A DNA stretch of 64,000 nucleotides from Gemmatimonadota bacterium (GTDB lineage Bacteria > Gemmatimonadota > Gemmatimonadetes > Gemmatimonadales > Gemmatimonadaceae), in contig JAJTGR010000021.1 of NCBI GenBank assembly GCA_021299375.1, positions 36,036 to 100,035 of the forward strand. The letters run 5' to 3'. This document shows, piece after piece, positions 8,818-18,603 of this stretch. A program made the translations under genes and the position numbers. Positions within the stretch are counted from its first letter, which is position 1. Every line of letters begins with the position of its first letter. The notes beneath the pieces were generated by a model that saw nothing but the letters and a program-made list of their open reading frames with translations, did no database searches and was not told the DNA's origin.

Positions 8818-9861
8818 ATGCCCCGCCCCCTTCCTCCCACGCCGCCCGCGGGCCGCGACAACGATGCCCGCTCGGGCAGCGGCGGGAATGCGCGTCGCCG
8901 ACCGGAGCGCGGGGCGCTCGGGAAGAAGCTCGTCGGGCTGCCCAAGGCGGAACAGCGCTCGCCCCGGGCGCTTGCGGTTGCGGTGGGGTTGCACCTCGCG
9001 GTGGGGGCCGTGCTTGTGCAGGTGTTGACGTTCGGGCACGGCATGCCCGCCTGGTTCGATTTCGGCGGCCCCGAGCGAGCGGTCGAGGAGCGGCTGACGT
9101 ACGTGTCGCCAACCCCGGCGCCACCGGAGCCCCCGCGGACTACCGCCACCGAGGCGCCAAGGCGTTCGCGGCCATCCGCGGTGCCGGCGACGCCCCCCGC
9201 GCCACCGGAGGCCCTGCCGTCCGGTGTCCCGGCCGGAGCGCCGCCGGCGGCGGTGCCGCGCGACACCGGCAGCGGTGGGGCGCGGGCCAATGGCGTGGGG
9301 GCGCTCGATCCCAACGTGCGCGGCGTACGGCCGGGCTACACCGACGAACGCGTCTGGCGGGGGCCGGTCGGTGCTTCCGGCGGGGCCGGTGGCACGGGCA
9401 CGGGTGACCGCGCCGACAACATCGGCGAGATCATGCGCGGAGCGCTCATGGCGGCGCAGGATTCGGTCGACTCGCTGGCGCGGGTGCGGGGAGACTACGG
9501 CCGCCAGCCCGGCGACTGGACCAAGACCGACAAGAACGGCGGCAAGTGGGGGTGGGACCAGCAGGGTATCCGCCTCGGCAAGGTCATGATTCCCAATGCG
9601 CTGCTGGGGCTCCTGCCGCTCAATGCCGGCACGGCCGCTTCGATGTCGGCCAATCCGACCGCCATGAGCCGCGAGGCGCGGCTCTCGCAGTCTCGAGCCG
9701 ACATCATGCGCATGTCCGAACGCGGCATGGGTGAAGCCGAGTTCAAGCGCGTCGTGAAGGAGATGGACGCCCGGCGCGACACCGAGCGCCGCGAACGGCT
9801 GCGGGCGCCCAGCGCCAGCGTCGCCGCCCCCGTCAAGTCGAGCGACAAGGGCGGCAACTAG
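8818..9861 (+). CDS. TonB-shaped proline-rich membrane protein, function unknown
   Basis: A 347-residue protein with a basic cytoplasmic N-terminus, one transmembrane helix (about residues 50-72, ALAVAVGLHLAVGAVLVQVL), then a Pro/Ala/Glu-rich stretch (about 100-150) and a hydrophilic C-terminal region. That layout resembles energy transducers such as TonB, but I do not see a clear TonB C-terminal domain, so the name is only descriptive. The C-terminal part (residues 215-340) includes GDWTKTDKNGGKWGWD and a charged helical tail. A TATCTT hexamer at 8806-8811 lies 6 nt before the ATG, compatible with a leaderless transcript. It converges on gltX with only 14 nt between stops. Confidence 0.6.
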   Translation: MPRPLPPTPPAGRDNDARSGSGGNARRRPERGALGKKLVGLPKAEQRSPRALAVAVGLHLAVGAVLVQVLTFGHGMPAWFDFGGPERAVEERLTYVSPTPAPPEPPRTTATEAPRRSRPSAVPATPPAPPEALPSGVPAGAPPAAVPRDTGSGGARANGVGALDPNVRGVRPGYTDERVWRGPVGASGGAGGTGTGDRADNIGEIMRGALMAAQDSVDSLARVRGDYGRQPGDWTKTDKNGGKWGWDQQGIRLGKVMIPNALLGLLPLNAGTAASMSANPTAMSREARLSQSRADIMRMSERGMGEAEFKRVVKEMDARRDTERRERLRAPSASVAAPVKSSDKGGN

Positions 9862-9875
9862 CGAGACCGGGTGGG

Positions 9876-11339
9876 CTACACCGCCTGTCGCAGATACGAC
9901 ACCGCGGCGCCGATGCGCGCCAGCGAGCGCTCGCGCCCCACGTAGAGCAGCACATCAAAGATCCCGGGGCTCACGGTGAGCCCCGTGAGCGCCACGCGCA
10001 GCGGCTGAAAGATCTTGCCGCCCGAAATGCCGCGCTCCTCCGCCAGCTTGCGCAGCCCTTCCTCCATGGCCGCCGGTTCCCACACGTCGAGGCTGGCCAG
10101 CCGGTCGTGCGTGGCCGCGAGAATGTCGGAGGTCGTCCCGGCATCACGCCACTGCTTGGTGACCGCGTCCGGGTCGTACTCCACCGCATCCACGAAGAAC
10201 GGGCGCGCCTGGGCCACGATCTCATCGGTGAGCCGGGCGCGAATGCGCAGCAGCTCCAGCACGCCGCAGAACCAGGTGTGACGCGCCTCGAGATCAGCCA
10301 CGGTGGCCAACCCCGCGCGCTCGATCAGCGGCGCGACGACGGTCGCCAACTCGTCAATGGGGATGAGCGCCAGATGCTGCCCGTTCATCCACTCGAGCTT
10401 CTTCGGATCGAACACGGCGGCCTTCTTGTGCAGGCCGTCCACGCTGAACCGGGCGATGAGCTCGGGCATCGTCATGACTTCCGTGTCGTCGCCCGGTGAC
10501 CAGCCAAGCAGCGCCAGAAAGTTGAGCATCGCCTGCGGAAGCAGGCCCTGATGCTGGTAGTCACCGACGGCTGTCGCTCCGTGGCGCTTCGACAGCTTCT
10601 TGCCGTCGGTGCCGTGGATCATGGGGACGTGCGCGAACTCCGGCACCTCGGCCCCGAGCGCCCGATAGAGCAGGATCTGCTTGGGCGTATTGGAGATGTG
10701 GTCATCGCCGCGCATGACAAGCGTGATGCCCATGGCGATGTCGTCGGACACAACGGCCATGTTGTACACGGGAGTCCCGTCGGAGCGGAGGATGACGAAG
10801 TCCTCGATGTCCTTGTTGGGGAACGCGATGCGCTCGTGGACGAGGTCGTACCACTCGGTGTGCCCCTCGGGCACCTTGAAGCGGATGGCATAGGGTTCAC
10901 CGCGCGCCAGTTTCTCGGCGGTCTCCTCAGGGCTCAGCTCGGCGAGTCCCCGGTCGAATCGGAAGGTCTCTCCGCGCGCCTCGGCCTCCGCTCGCCGTTG
11001 CTCCATCTCGGCGGGCGGCGTGAAGTCCCGATAGGCCGCGCCCGAGCCCAGGAGCCGGTGCGCGTCGGCGTAATGCCGGGCCACATTGGCTCCCTGGTAG
11101 ACGACGTCCTCGTCCCACGATAGTCCCAGCCACTCGAGCCCGTCGAAGATGGCACGGGTGCTTTCGTCCGTGCTTCGCTGACGGTCGGTGTCTTCGACGC
11201 GCAGCAGGAAGTCGCCGTCGTACTTCTTCGCGTACAGCCAGTTGTACAGGGCCGTACGGGCACCGCCTACGTGGAGGAATCCCGTGGGGGAGGGGGCGAA
11301 GCGCACGCGGGGGCGCGTCGCGGGAGACGCAGACGACAT
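9876..11339 (-). CDS. gltX: glutamyl-tRNA synthetase
   Basis: Charges tRNA-Glu with glutamate in the cytoplasm. The 487-residue product carries the class I HIGH-type signature at residues 16-26 (PSPTGFLHVGG), RVEDTDRQRS, and the KMSKS-type loop KLSKR at 248-252. The region that holds four zinc cysteines in E. coli GltX has none here, so this is the zinc-free type. The frame stays open upstream across a tRNA gene, which cannot be coding; I place the start at ATG 11339 because it begins the conserved core and lies clear of the tRNA. GTG 11348 is an alternative. It lies just downstream of tRNA-Ser(GCT) on the same strand. Confidence 0.95.
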   Translation of the reverse strand: MSSASPATRPRVRFAPSPTGFLHVGGARTALYNWLYAKKYDGDFLLRVEDTDRQRSTDESTRAIFDGLEWLGLSWDEDVVYQGANVARHYADAHRLLGSGAAYRDFTPPAEMEQRRAEAEARGETFRFDRGLAELSPEETAEKLARGEPYAIRFKVPEGHTEWYDLVHERIAFPNKDIEDFVILRSDGTPVYNMAVVSDDIAMGITLVMRGDDHISNTPKQILLYRALGAEVPEFAHVPMIHGTDGKKLSKRHGATAVGDYQHQGLLPQAMLNFLALLGWSPGDDTEVMTMPELIARFSVDGLHKKAAVFDPKKLEWMNGQHLALIPIDELATVVAPLIERAGLATVADLEARHTWFCGVLELLRIRARLTDEIVAQARPFFVDAVEYDPDAVTKQWRDAGTTSDILAATHDRLASLDVWEPAAMEEGLRKLAEERGISGGKIFQPLRVALTGLTVSPGIFDVLLYVGRERSLARIGAAVSYLRQAV

Positions 11340-11425
11340 ATGTGCCACAGTCCGGGTACCGGAGATAGCCGAAACAACTGGACAAACAAACGCGGGCCCG
11401 CCGAGGAACCGGCGGACCCGCGGCA

Positions 11426-11515
11426 CGGAGAGAGCGGGATTCGAACCCGCGATAGGGGTTGACCCCCTATGCCGGTTTAGCAAACCGGTGCCTTCAGCCT
11501 CTCGGCCATCTCTCC
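11426..11515 (-). tRNA. tRNA-Ser (GCT)
   Basis: On the minus strand, a 90-nt class II tRNA folds fully: acceptor GGAGAGA pairs with TCTCTCC, the anticodon stem CCGGT/ACCGG frames the loop TTGCTAA (anticodon GCT), there is a long variable arm typical of serine tRNAs, and the T arm is GCGGG-TTCGAAT-CCCGC. Discriminator base is G73, the usual serine identity base. CCA is not encoded. It lies 86 nt upstream of gltX on the same strand. Confidence 0.97.
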
Positions 11516-11613
11516 TCGACTTCACGACACCGGAACTTGCTGCCACACCGCTATGTGCCCGGATCGCGCCGCCTTGGTCCGCACCAGCTCGGCGGAAGCC
11601 ACGACAGGCTGAG

Positions 11614-11643
11614 AATGTAGTGTGGGGCGCCGCGCTGTCGCAA
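11614..11643 (-). promoter_or_regulatory. candidate promoter for tRNA-Ser(GCT)
   Basis: On the minus strand TTGCGA (11643-11638) is followed after 18 nt by TACATT (11619-11614), each matching the sigma-70 consensus at four of six positions. The -10 lies ~99 nt upstream of the tRNA 5' end. The same TACATT hexamer occurs upstream of the other serine tRNA. Confidence 0.35.
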
Positions 11644-11775
11644 TGGCGGCCTCGCCTGTCAGGCATTCCCGCTCGCGCCGGTGCCGCCCTGACCGGAGAT
11701 TGACGCGGAGCGCGACGCGTCCGAGCGGGTAACACGACCGGACGCCTGCCTCTTGACCTCCTGGAGACGAACGCC

Positions 11776-12279
11776 ATGACCAGCAACGAACTGCACACCC
11801 GTCATCGTACCCGTGTCGACCTGCCCGAAAACACGCGCGCGGCGATGGGCTTGATCCTCAACGAACGGTTGGCCGACTTCCTCGACCTCGAGCGGCAGGC
11901 GAAGCAGGCCCATTGGAACGTGCGGGGGCCACACTTCCAACCGCTGCACGAGCTGTTCGACGCCGTGGCCACGCTCGCCGTCGGCTGGGCGGACGACCTT
12001 GCCGAGCGCGCCGTGCAGCTGGGTGTGGTCGCTGAGGGCACCGTGCAGGCCGTGGCCGAGCGGAGCGAACTGCCTCGTTGCCCCACCAACGTGGAGCACT
12101 CCCACGAGTGGGTGCACATCATCGCCGAAGCGCTCGCCTTCTGCGCCAATGCCGCCCGGGCCGACATCAAGGAGGCGGTCGCGGCCGAGGACGACATCAC
12201 GGCTGATCTGCTCACGCGCATCACCGGGGAGGCGGACAAGCAGCTCTGGTTCGTCGAGGCGCACCTCGACGAGCGCTAG
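11776..12279 (+). CDS. dps: Dps-family ferritin-like protein (DNA protection during starvation)
   Basis: A 167-residue four-helix-bundle ferritin of the Dps family. The ferroxidase ligands are present with the canonical spacing: His46, His58, Asp73 and Glu77 (AHWNVRG ... WADDLAERA). Dps dodecamers oxidise Fe(II) with peroxide and store iron, and some bind DNA; the N-terminus here (TSNELHTRHRTR) is basic and could contact DNA. A Shine-Dalgarno GGAG lies ~10 nt before the ATG. It is monocistronic; its stop TAG sits inside a perfect 14-bp palindrome and the next gene converges on it. Confidence 0.93.
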   Translation: MTSNELHTRHRTRVDLPENTRAAMGLILNERLADFLDLERQAKQAHWNVRGPHFQPLHELFDAVATLAVGWADDLAERAVQLGVVAEGTVQAVAERSELPRCPTNVEHSHEWVHIIAEALAFCANAARADIKEAVAAEDDITADLLTRITGEADKQLWFVEAHLDER

Positions 12280-12300
12280 CGCTCGGGACGCTGGCGCGCC

Positions 12301-12313
<13 letters not shown>
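12271..12313. terminator. two hairpins between convergent dps and M28 peptidase genes
   Basis: A 14-bp perfect palindrome GAGCGCTAGCGCTC (12271-12284) contains the dps stop codon. It is followed by a perfect 10-bp inverted repeat GCTGGCGCGC / GCGCGCCAGC (12290-12299 and 12304-12313) with loop CTCA, which contains the stop codon of the opposing gene. There is no T-tract, so this is at best a hairpin that could slow transcription or protect 3' ends in both directions. Confidence 0.45.
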
Positions 12314-14025
<1,712 letters not shown>

Positions 14026-14090
14026 TCCCCTATGCTGGACGTCGTGCAGCACACTGTCCAGCCGGTGGGCCTCGCTGGTCGGACTGTGCC

Positions 14091-15152
14091 CTACCAGTCG
14101 AGGCGCCAGATCCGGCCGTTGGCCCCCACCACCCACGCGGTGCGGCCGCTGGCCGAGACGCCCGTGGTGACGCGGTCGGTGATGGTCGTCCAACTGCGGG
14201 CCTCGTCGAGCGTGAAGAAGGCACCGCCATAGCCGGCGGCCACGGCGACCTCGCGCCCCGCCGCCGGCACCCAGGCGACGCCCGCCAGTGCCCCGGGCAG
14301 CGGCGGACGCGCTCGCACGTCCCAGGTGCGACCACCGTCGGTGGTGAGCCCCACCACGGCCCGCGACGTGTCGGTGCGCAGCCGGTTGATGTCGGCGGCG
14401 ACCACGAGGCCGCGGGTGCCGTCCACGAACGACAGGCCGGTGAGCCCGGCGGCGATGCCACGGGTGAGCGGCGTGTTCTCCACGCTCCACGTGCGGCCGG
14501 CGTCGCGGCTGCGAAAGAGTCGGGCGCCGGGGGCGCCGGTGGCCACGTACACCGTCTTGGCGTCACCATGGCCGACACAGAGGCCACTGGCGGCGAAGGC
14601 GCCTTCCTTGGCGAGTGGTGCTGGCACGGTCGACGGGGCGAGCAGCCGCCAGCGGCGGCCACCGTCGTCGGTGCGGAGCAGGTTGGTTCGCCCGTGCGAG
14701 GCATCCCCGAAGGCCACGCCCTCGGCGCGCGAGCCGAACGAGAGGCAATCGTAGAACGCGGCCGTGTCCGGGTTGAGGAACTGCAACGCCCACGTGGTAC
14801 CGCCGTCGGTGGTGCGGTAGATGCGCGACTTGGCGCCGTTGCCAGCCGACAGAATCCACGCCGTGTCGGCGCCCAGCGCGTGCACGTCTCGGAACTCGAG
14901 CGAGTCGCCGGCGGGGGTGACGCGGCGCTCCCACGTGGTGCCGCCGTCCACCGTGCGCAGCACGATGCCGCCGTGTCCGGATGCCCAGACGACTGTACTG
15001 CTCGCGGCATGTACCGCCTGCAGCAGTGGCGTCACACCACTGGTCAGTTCGGTGATCCGCGGGGCACCCTGCGCGGTGCCGGACACGGCAATCGCCACCG
15101 TGCAGACGGCGGCGATCACGATCGCCTGACGGGCACAGAGACAAATGGACAT
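14091..15152 (-). CDS. secreted YCF48-like / BNR-repeat beta-propeller protein
   Basis: A 353-residue protein with a signal peptide (ARQAIVIAAVCTVAIAVSG...) followed by repeated blades carrying the DGGTTW/SxDGGRTW type motif (TVDGGTTWERR, TTDGGTTWAL, TDDGGRRWRLL, SRDAGRTWSVE, TTDGGRTWDVR). This is the photosystem-II-stability (Ycf48)/sialidase-like propeller fold, found widely in non-photosynthetic bacteria; ligand unknown. The ATG lies only 2 nt after the 3' end of tRNA-Ser(TGA) on the same strand, so there is no room for a ribosome site outside the tRNA. A GTG 12 codons further in is an alternative start, but it would remove the arginine preceding the hydrophobic stretch. Confidence 0.82.
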   Translation of the reverse strand: MSICLCARQAIVIAAVCTVAIAVSGTAQGAPRITELTSGVTPLLQAVHAASSTVVWASGHGGIVLRTVDGGTTWERRVTPAGDSLEFRDVHALGADTAWILSAGNGAKSRIYRTTDGGTTWALQFLNPDTAAFYDCLSFGSRAEGVAFGDASHGRTNLLRTDDGGRRWRLLAPSTVPAPLAKEGAFAASGLCVGHGDAKTVYVATGAPGARLFRSRDAGRTWSVENTPLTRGIAAGLTGLSFVDGTRGLVVAADINRLRTDTSRAVVGLTTDGGRTWDVRARPPLPGALAGVAWVPAAGREVAVAAGYGGAFFTLDEARSWTTITDRVTTGVSASGRTAWVVGANGRIWRLDW

Positions 15153-15154
15153 AG

Positions 15155-15241
15155 CGGGGGGAGTGGGATTCGAACCCACGGTACCGTTACCGGTACGCCG
15201 GTTTTCAAGACCGGAGCCATAAACCACTCGACCATCCCCCC
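15155..15241 (-). tRNA. tRNA-Ser (TGA)
   Basis: On the minus strand, an 87-nt class II tRNA: acceptor GGGGGGA pairs with TCCCCCC, the anticodon stem CCGGT/ACCGG frames CTTGAAA (anticodon TGA), there is a long variable arm (CGTACCGGTAACGGTACC, itself a hairpin), and the T arm is GTGGG-TTCGAAT-CCCAC. Discriminator G73. CCA is not encoded. The start codon of the YCF48-like gene begins 2 nt past the 3' end. Confidence 0.97.
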
Positions 15242-15631
15242 AGGCGACAGCCGCCGGGGCCAGCGGCCCTTCGCGACGACGATCGTCGGTCGGAAATGTA
15301 GTCCGCCGCCCGCATCGATTGAAGCGGCGCCGATGGCGCGCGCGGCACAGGACAATCGACGGCCGCTCGTGAACGCCGTCGTCGGCACGCCATCTCGCCG
15401 TGCACCTGTTCGCCGGTCACGCGATCGGTGGTGGAGAGGCTCGGCGACCGCTGCGCACCAGCGTCGAGGTGAACGTCAAGACACCGCTCGAGCGGAACGG
15501 CCACCACGAAACGGCGGGCACCTGCTTCCCCATTGGCAGCGGCCTGGCCTGCGGGATTCTCCCTCAGGGAACGCCGGCACGGGCCCCGCCGTCGGATTGG
15601 CGGGCTGGGCCACGAGCCTGTACGATTGGGT
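15242..15631. other. 390-bp intergenic region between divergent tRNA-Ser and DUF1611 gene
   Basis: No convincing gene. It should hold the promoter for tRNA-Ser(TGA): a TACATT hexamer on the minus strand at 15300-15295, ~54 nt from the tRNA, with only a weak -35 (TTCAAT, 17-nt spacer). At its right end is TTGGCG (15597-15602), 18 nt, TACGAT (15621-15626), a plausible promoter for the DUF1611 gene. I see nothing else with structure. Confidence 0.5.
15597..15626 (+). promoter_or_regulatory. candidate promoter of DUF1611 gene, leaderless arrangement
   Basis: TTGGCG (15597-15602) and TACGAT (15621-15626) are separated by 18 nt, each matching consensus at four of six positions. The start codon at 15632 begins 5 nt after the -10, where the +1 of a sigma-70 promoter would fall, so the mRNA would have essentially no leader. 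Confidence 0.45.
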
Positions 15632-16642
15632 ATGCCCGAACTCAGAAAGCCCTACCTGCTGTATCTCGGCGACTGCCAGCAGCCAACCGACGCCAAGACC
15701 GCGTATGGGCTGCGCGACTGGTGCCCGGACAACGTACTCGGCGAATGGAGTCTGCCCTCGGCGACGGTCCGTATCGGCTTGCCGCGCTTGTCGCCCGCCG
15801 ACGCGGCCGCCCGGGGGGCCGGCAGTCTGGTGATCGGCATTGCCTCGGTGGGCGGCCAGGTCCCCGACCGCTGGATCCCCGATCTCGAGGCGGCAATCGC
15901 TGCCGGCCTCGACGTGGTGAGCGGGATGCACACCCGGCTCACGTCATTCCCGACGCTGGTGGCGGCCGCGAAGCGCCACGGGGTGCGATTGGTGGATGTG
16001 CGCCACAGCGACCAGGTTTTTCCGGCGGGGACCGGCCGGAAGCGTTCCGGCCTTCGCATTGCCACCGTCGGCACCGACTGTGCCTTGGGCAAGAAGTACA
16101 CGGCGCTGGCGCTGACGAATGCGCTGCATGCACGCGGCGCGAAGGCGACCTTCCGAGCGACGGGGCAGACCGGCATCATGATCGCCGGCAGCGGCATCGC
16201 GATTGATGCGGTCATCGCCGACTTCATTGCGGGGGCCGCGGAGGTGCTGTCGCCGGACAACGACCCGGATCACTTCGATGTGATCGAAGGGCAGGGTTCG
16301 CTCTTTCACCCGGCCTATGCGGGGGTCACGCTGGGGCTGCTCCACGGTTCGCAGCCCGACTGGATCGTGCTGTGCCACGACCCGACGCGCACAACCATCG
16401 AGTACCGGCCGGACTTCCCCATCCCGCCACTGTCCGAAGCGGTCGCCCAATACCTGCAAGCGGCCCGGATCACCAATCGAGCGGTACGGCTGGCCGGGGT
16501 GAGCATCAACTCCTCGTCGCTGTCGGACAACGAATGGGCCGCGTATCGCACCCGGGTGAGTGAGGAGCTGGGGGTTCCCGTCTGCGACCCGCTGCGTGGC
16601 GGGCTCGATCCGATCGTTTCCGTGGTGCTCGGTGTATCATGA
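15632..16642 (+). CDS. DUF1611 family protein (DgcN-like N-acetyltransferase / P-loop)
   Basis: A 336-residue protein of the DUF1611 family. It shows the conserved N-terminal domain (LVIGIASVGGQVPDRW, DVVSGMHTRL) and a P-loop-like segment at about residues 146-156 (VGTDCALGKKY), followed by ATGQTGIMIAG, the VIEGQGSLFHPAYAGV segment and the C-terminal NSSSLSDNEW. One characterised member, DgcN, works with an epimerase DgcA in D-glutamate metabolism; no such partner is adjacent here, so the substrate is not settled. The frame opens at 15533 but the homology begins at MPELRKPYLLYLGDCQ, so ATG 15632 is used. Confidence 0.85.
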   Translation: MPELRKPYLLYLGDCQQPTDAKTAYGLRDWCPDNVLGEWSLPSATVRIGLPRLSPADAAARGAGSLVIGIASVGGQVPDRWIPDLEAAIAAGLDVVSGMHTRLTSFPTLVAAAKRHGVRLVDVRHSDQVFPAGTGRKRSGLRIATVGTDCALGKKYTALALTNALHARGAKATFRATGQTGIMIAGSGIAIDAVIADFIAGAAEVLSPDNDPDHFDVIEGQGSLFHPAYAGVTLGLLHGSQPDWIVLCHDPTRTTIEYRPDFPIPPLSEAVAQYLQAARITNRAVRLAGVSINSSSLSDNEWAAYRTRVSEELGVPVCDPLRGGLDPIVSVVLGVS

Positions 16643-16670
16643 AGGGTCGACTCCAACCCCTTTGACAGCC

Positions 16671-17420
16671 ATGCGCAGCAACAATCCCGTTCTTTCGCGT
16701 TTCGCCGAGACGGCCCGTGGTACGTTTGGCATGACGGGCACCGCGTCCATGACCGTGGCGGGTACCGCCGGCAAGGCGGCCGTCCTGCTGGCCGTGCTGG
16801 CGTTCTCGGCCGCCCTGACCTGGTCGCAGGTGGCCGCGGGCCGCACCGACCTGGTGTTTCCGGCGATGCTGGTGGGTGGCATCGGCGGGTTCATCCTCGC
16901 GCTCATCACCGCATTCCGCCCGCAGAGTGCGCGCTGGACCGCGCCCATCTATGCGTCGCTCGAGGGGATCTTCCTTGGGGCCATCTCCGCGCTCTACAAC
17001 CTGCGGTTCGCCGGGTTGCCGCAGCAGGCGGTCCTGCTCACGATCGGCGTGGCGGCGGGCGTGTTTCTGCTCTATCGCTTCCGGGTGCTCCGCGCCACGG
17101 AAGGGTTCAAGCGCATGATGGTGGCGTCGATGATGGGTATCGGCCTGTTCTACCTCGGGTCGCTGGTCCTGTCGCTGTTCGGCGTGAACATCGGCTACTT
17201 CACCTCGTCCGGGCCGCTCGCGATCGGCGTGAACCTGGCGATTGCCGGGGTGGCGGCGCTCAACCTGGTGCTGGACTTCGATCGCATCGAGGAGGGCGTT
17301 CGCCTGGGCGCGCCCAAGGCCATGGAGTGGTTTGCGGCCTTCGGGCTCATGGTCACGCTGATCTGGCTGTATCTGGAGCTGTTGCGGCTGCTGTCACGGT
17401 TGCAGGGGCGACGGGACTGA
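16671..17420 (+). CDS. Bax inhibitor-1 / YccA family membrane protein
   Basis: A 249-residue integral membrane protein with about seven hydrophobic helices. The family signature is near the C-terminus: LNLVLDFDRIEEGVRLGAPK, whose aspartates form the pH-sensing pair in characterised Bax-inhibitor channels. An N-terminal polar segment (~40 residues, NNPVLSRFAETARGTFGMTG) is typical of the YccA-like bacterial branch. It probably forms an ion-leak channel in the inner membrane, with unknown physiological role. The ATG at 16671 follows the preceding stop by 28 nt; it ends against a strong terminator shared with the convergent OmpH operon. Confidence 0.88.
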   Translation: MRSNNPVLSRFAETARGTFGMTGTASMTVAGTAGKAAVLLAVLAFSAALTWSQVAAGRTDLVFPAMLVGGIGGFILALITAFRPQSARWTAPIYASLEGIFLGAISALYNLRFAGLPQQAVLLTIGVAAGVFLLYRFRVLRATEGFKRMMVASMMGIGLFYLGSLVLSLFGVNIGYFTSSGPLAIGVNLAIAGVAALNLVLDFDRIEEGVRLGAPKAMEWFAAFGLMVTLIWLYLELLRLLSRLQGRRD

Positions 17421-17454
17421 GGAGACGGCGCCGGACGTTCTGCACTCCCGAGCA

Positions 17455-17499
17455 AAAGGGGGAGGGGATCAGGGAAGACCTTCCTGAGACCCTCCCCCC
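17455..17499 (-). terminator. intrinsic terminator of ompH operon (also faces Bax1 gene)
   Basis: Two arms, 17459-17475 and 17481-17497, pair as GGGGAGGG and TCAGGG(A) blocks with a two-base mismatch between them and a 5-nt loop. Read on the minus strand, the stem is followed at once by TTTT (17458-17455), the classic layout of a factor-independent terminator for the ompH-side transcript. It may also stop the converging Bax1-I transcript. Confidence 0.75.
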
Positions 17500-17501
17500 T
17501 G

Positions 17502-17560
17502 ATGCCTCGGGGGGCTGCCGTGACCTACTTTGGCCACCCCGCCCGCGACACGGCCGGCCG
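17502..17560 (-). repeat. copy A of 59-bp repeat covering 3' end of ompH
   Basis: This stretch is nearly identical (about 52 of 59 positions) to 18949-19007, 1447 bp away in the same orientation. It covers the last ~12 codons of ompH, the TAG stop and ~23 bp beyond. The differences include silent and conservative codon changes, so both copies keep the same reading frame and stop. Confidence 0.85.
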
Positions 17561-18133
17561 TGACGCCCGCAACTGCCGCAGCACGGCGCTGGTGATGTCC
17601 ACCCGCGCGTCGGCATCGACGACGGCGCCCTCGACCGCGAGATCGAGCACGAGGTCATAGCGCTGCTGCCGGCGCACCTCCCGCACGGCGTCTCGCACAC
17701 GCTCGCGCATGGGGGCCTGGAGCTCACCGTGTCGGCGCAGGATGACCTGGTCGAGATTTGCCACCATCTCCTCCACGAGCAGTTCCTTGGCCCGAAGGTG
17801 CAGCACCGTCGCCTCGCGCTGGCGCGGCGACAGCACCTGTTCGACGCGCGTGAATTCGTCGAGGGCCGCACGCAGGGAGTCTGTCGCGGCCGCCAGCATG
17901 GTACGGGCCTTGGTCTGTTCCAGCGCGAACTCCGACTCGGCGGCAGCACGTTCAGGCAAGGAGTCGAACACGACCCGTGAGTCGAAGACGGCGATGCGCA
18001 TGGGCGGCGCCGACGGTGGCCGACGTTGTGCACTGGCCTCGGTTGCGACGAGGAAGGCCGCACACGCCGCGAACGTCGTGTGACGGCGTGACCAGCCCGA
18101 TGCGAGGCGCCGCCTCTCGGGTCGTGGCGTCAT
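17525..18133 (-). CDS. OmpH/Skp family periplasmic chaperone-like protein
   Basis: A 202-residue protein with a Sec signal peptide (HTTFAACAAFLVATEASAQ) and the OmpH beginning IAVFDSRVVFDSLPERAAAESEFALEQTKARTML, then a long coiled-coil hairpin arm (about 80-145) and a C-terminal beta-strand pair (YDLVLDLAVEGAVVDADARVDITSAVL). Skp-type trimers hold unfolded outer-membrane proteins in the periplasm. The start overlaps the upstream gene's stop (ATGA). Its last residues, AVSRAGWPK, are shared with the unrelated amidohydrolase 1.4 kb away because both genes end in the same DNA repeat. Confidence 0.85.
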   Translation of the reverse strand: MTPRPERRRLASGWSRRHTTFAACAAFLVATEASAQRRPPSAPPMRIAVFDSRVVFDSLPERAAAESEFALEQTKARTMLAAATDSLRAALDEFTRVEQVLSPRQREATVLHLRAKELLVEEMVANLDQVILRRHGELQAPMRERVRDAVREVRRQQRYDLVLDLAVEGAVVDADARVDITSAVLRQLRASRPAVSRAGWPK

Positions 18134-18603
18134 GAGACCTCCCCCAGCGGCAGCGGCCGCTGCTGCGGTCGACGGGCTGCCAGCTGCACGACGGCGCGTG
18201 AGAGGGCGACGAATCGCGTCGCGCTTTCCTGGTCATTCCCGTGAAGGACGTACCCCCGACCCAGCGTTTCCAATCGAACGACCGCGAGGTCGTCGTGGCA
18301 CAACGCATCGATGCGCCGCACCTTGCTGGCCGGTATCCAGTGCACGCGCGCGCGCAGCCGGTCAGCATCCTCGTCGATGAGGGAGGCGGCGAGGATTCCC
18401 TCGTTGGCGACGACCCACACGGGTAGCCCGTCTCGCGTCCGACGGCCTCGTGTATGGGCGAGGATGTGCGATCCGCGGGGCATCCAGATCTCGAGCGCCT
18501 CGCGCTCGGTCTCGGTGAGCGGGCTCTCTCGGCGCGGCACATCGCGAGCGGGCGACGAGAGGCGCAGGCGCCCACGCCAGAGGGTGTTCGATTGGTCCGA
18601 CAT
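18130..18603 (-). CDS. hypothetical protein, possible PH-like fold
   Basis: A 157-residue protein with no signal peptide. After a charged N-terminus the central part (about 45-120; PVWVVANEGILAASLI, HWIPASKVRRIDAL, DLAVVRLETLGRGYVLHG) reads like the strand pattern of bacterial PH-like domains, and a short helix follows (ESATRFVALSRAVVQLAARR). I do not recognise a family and no catalytic residues stand out. The frame opens at 18657; ATG 18603 is preferred because the upstream segment is low in conservation-type features and rich in proline/arginine. The stop overlaps the ompH start (ATGA), so the two are translationally coupled. Confidence 0.65.
   Translation of the reverse strand: MSDQSNTLWRGRLRLSSPARDVPRRESPLTETEREALEIWMPRGSHILAHTRGRRTRDGLPVWVVANEGILAASLIDEDADRLRARVHWIPASKVRRIDALCHDDLAVVRLETLGRGYVLHGNDQESATRFVALSRAVVQLAARRPQQRPLPLGEVS

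Noticed and set aside
11340..11798. N-terminal extension of gltX
   Set aside because: The extension crosses the complete tRNA-Ser(GCT) gene and has no similarity to the synthetase; the conserved protein begins at ATG 11339.
15153..15227. N-terminal extension of the YCF48-like gene
   Set aside because: It lies inside tRNA-Ser(TGA), so it cannot be the translated start.
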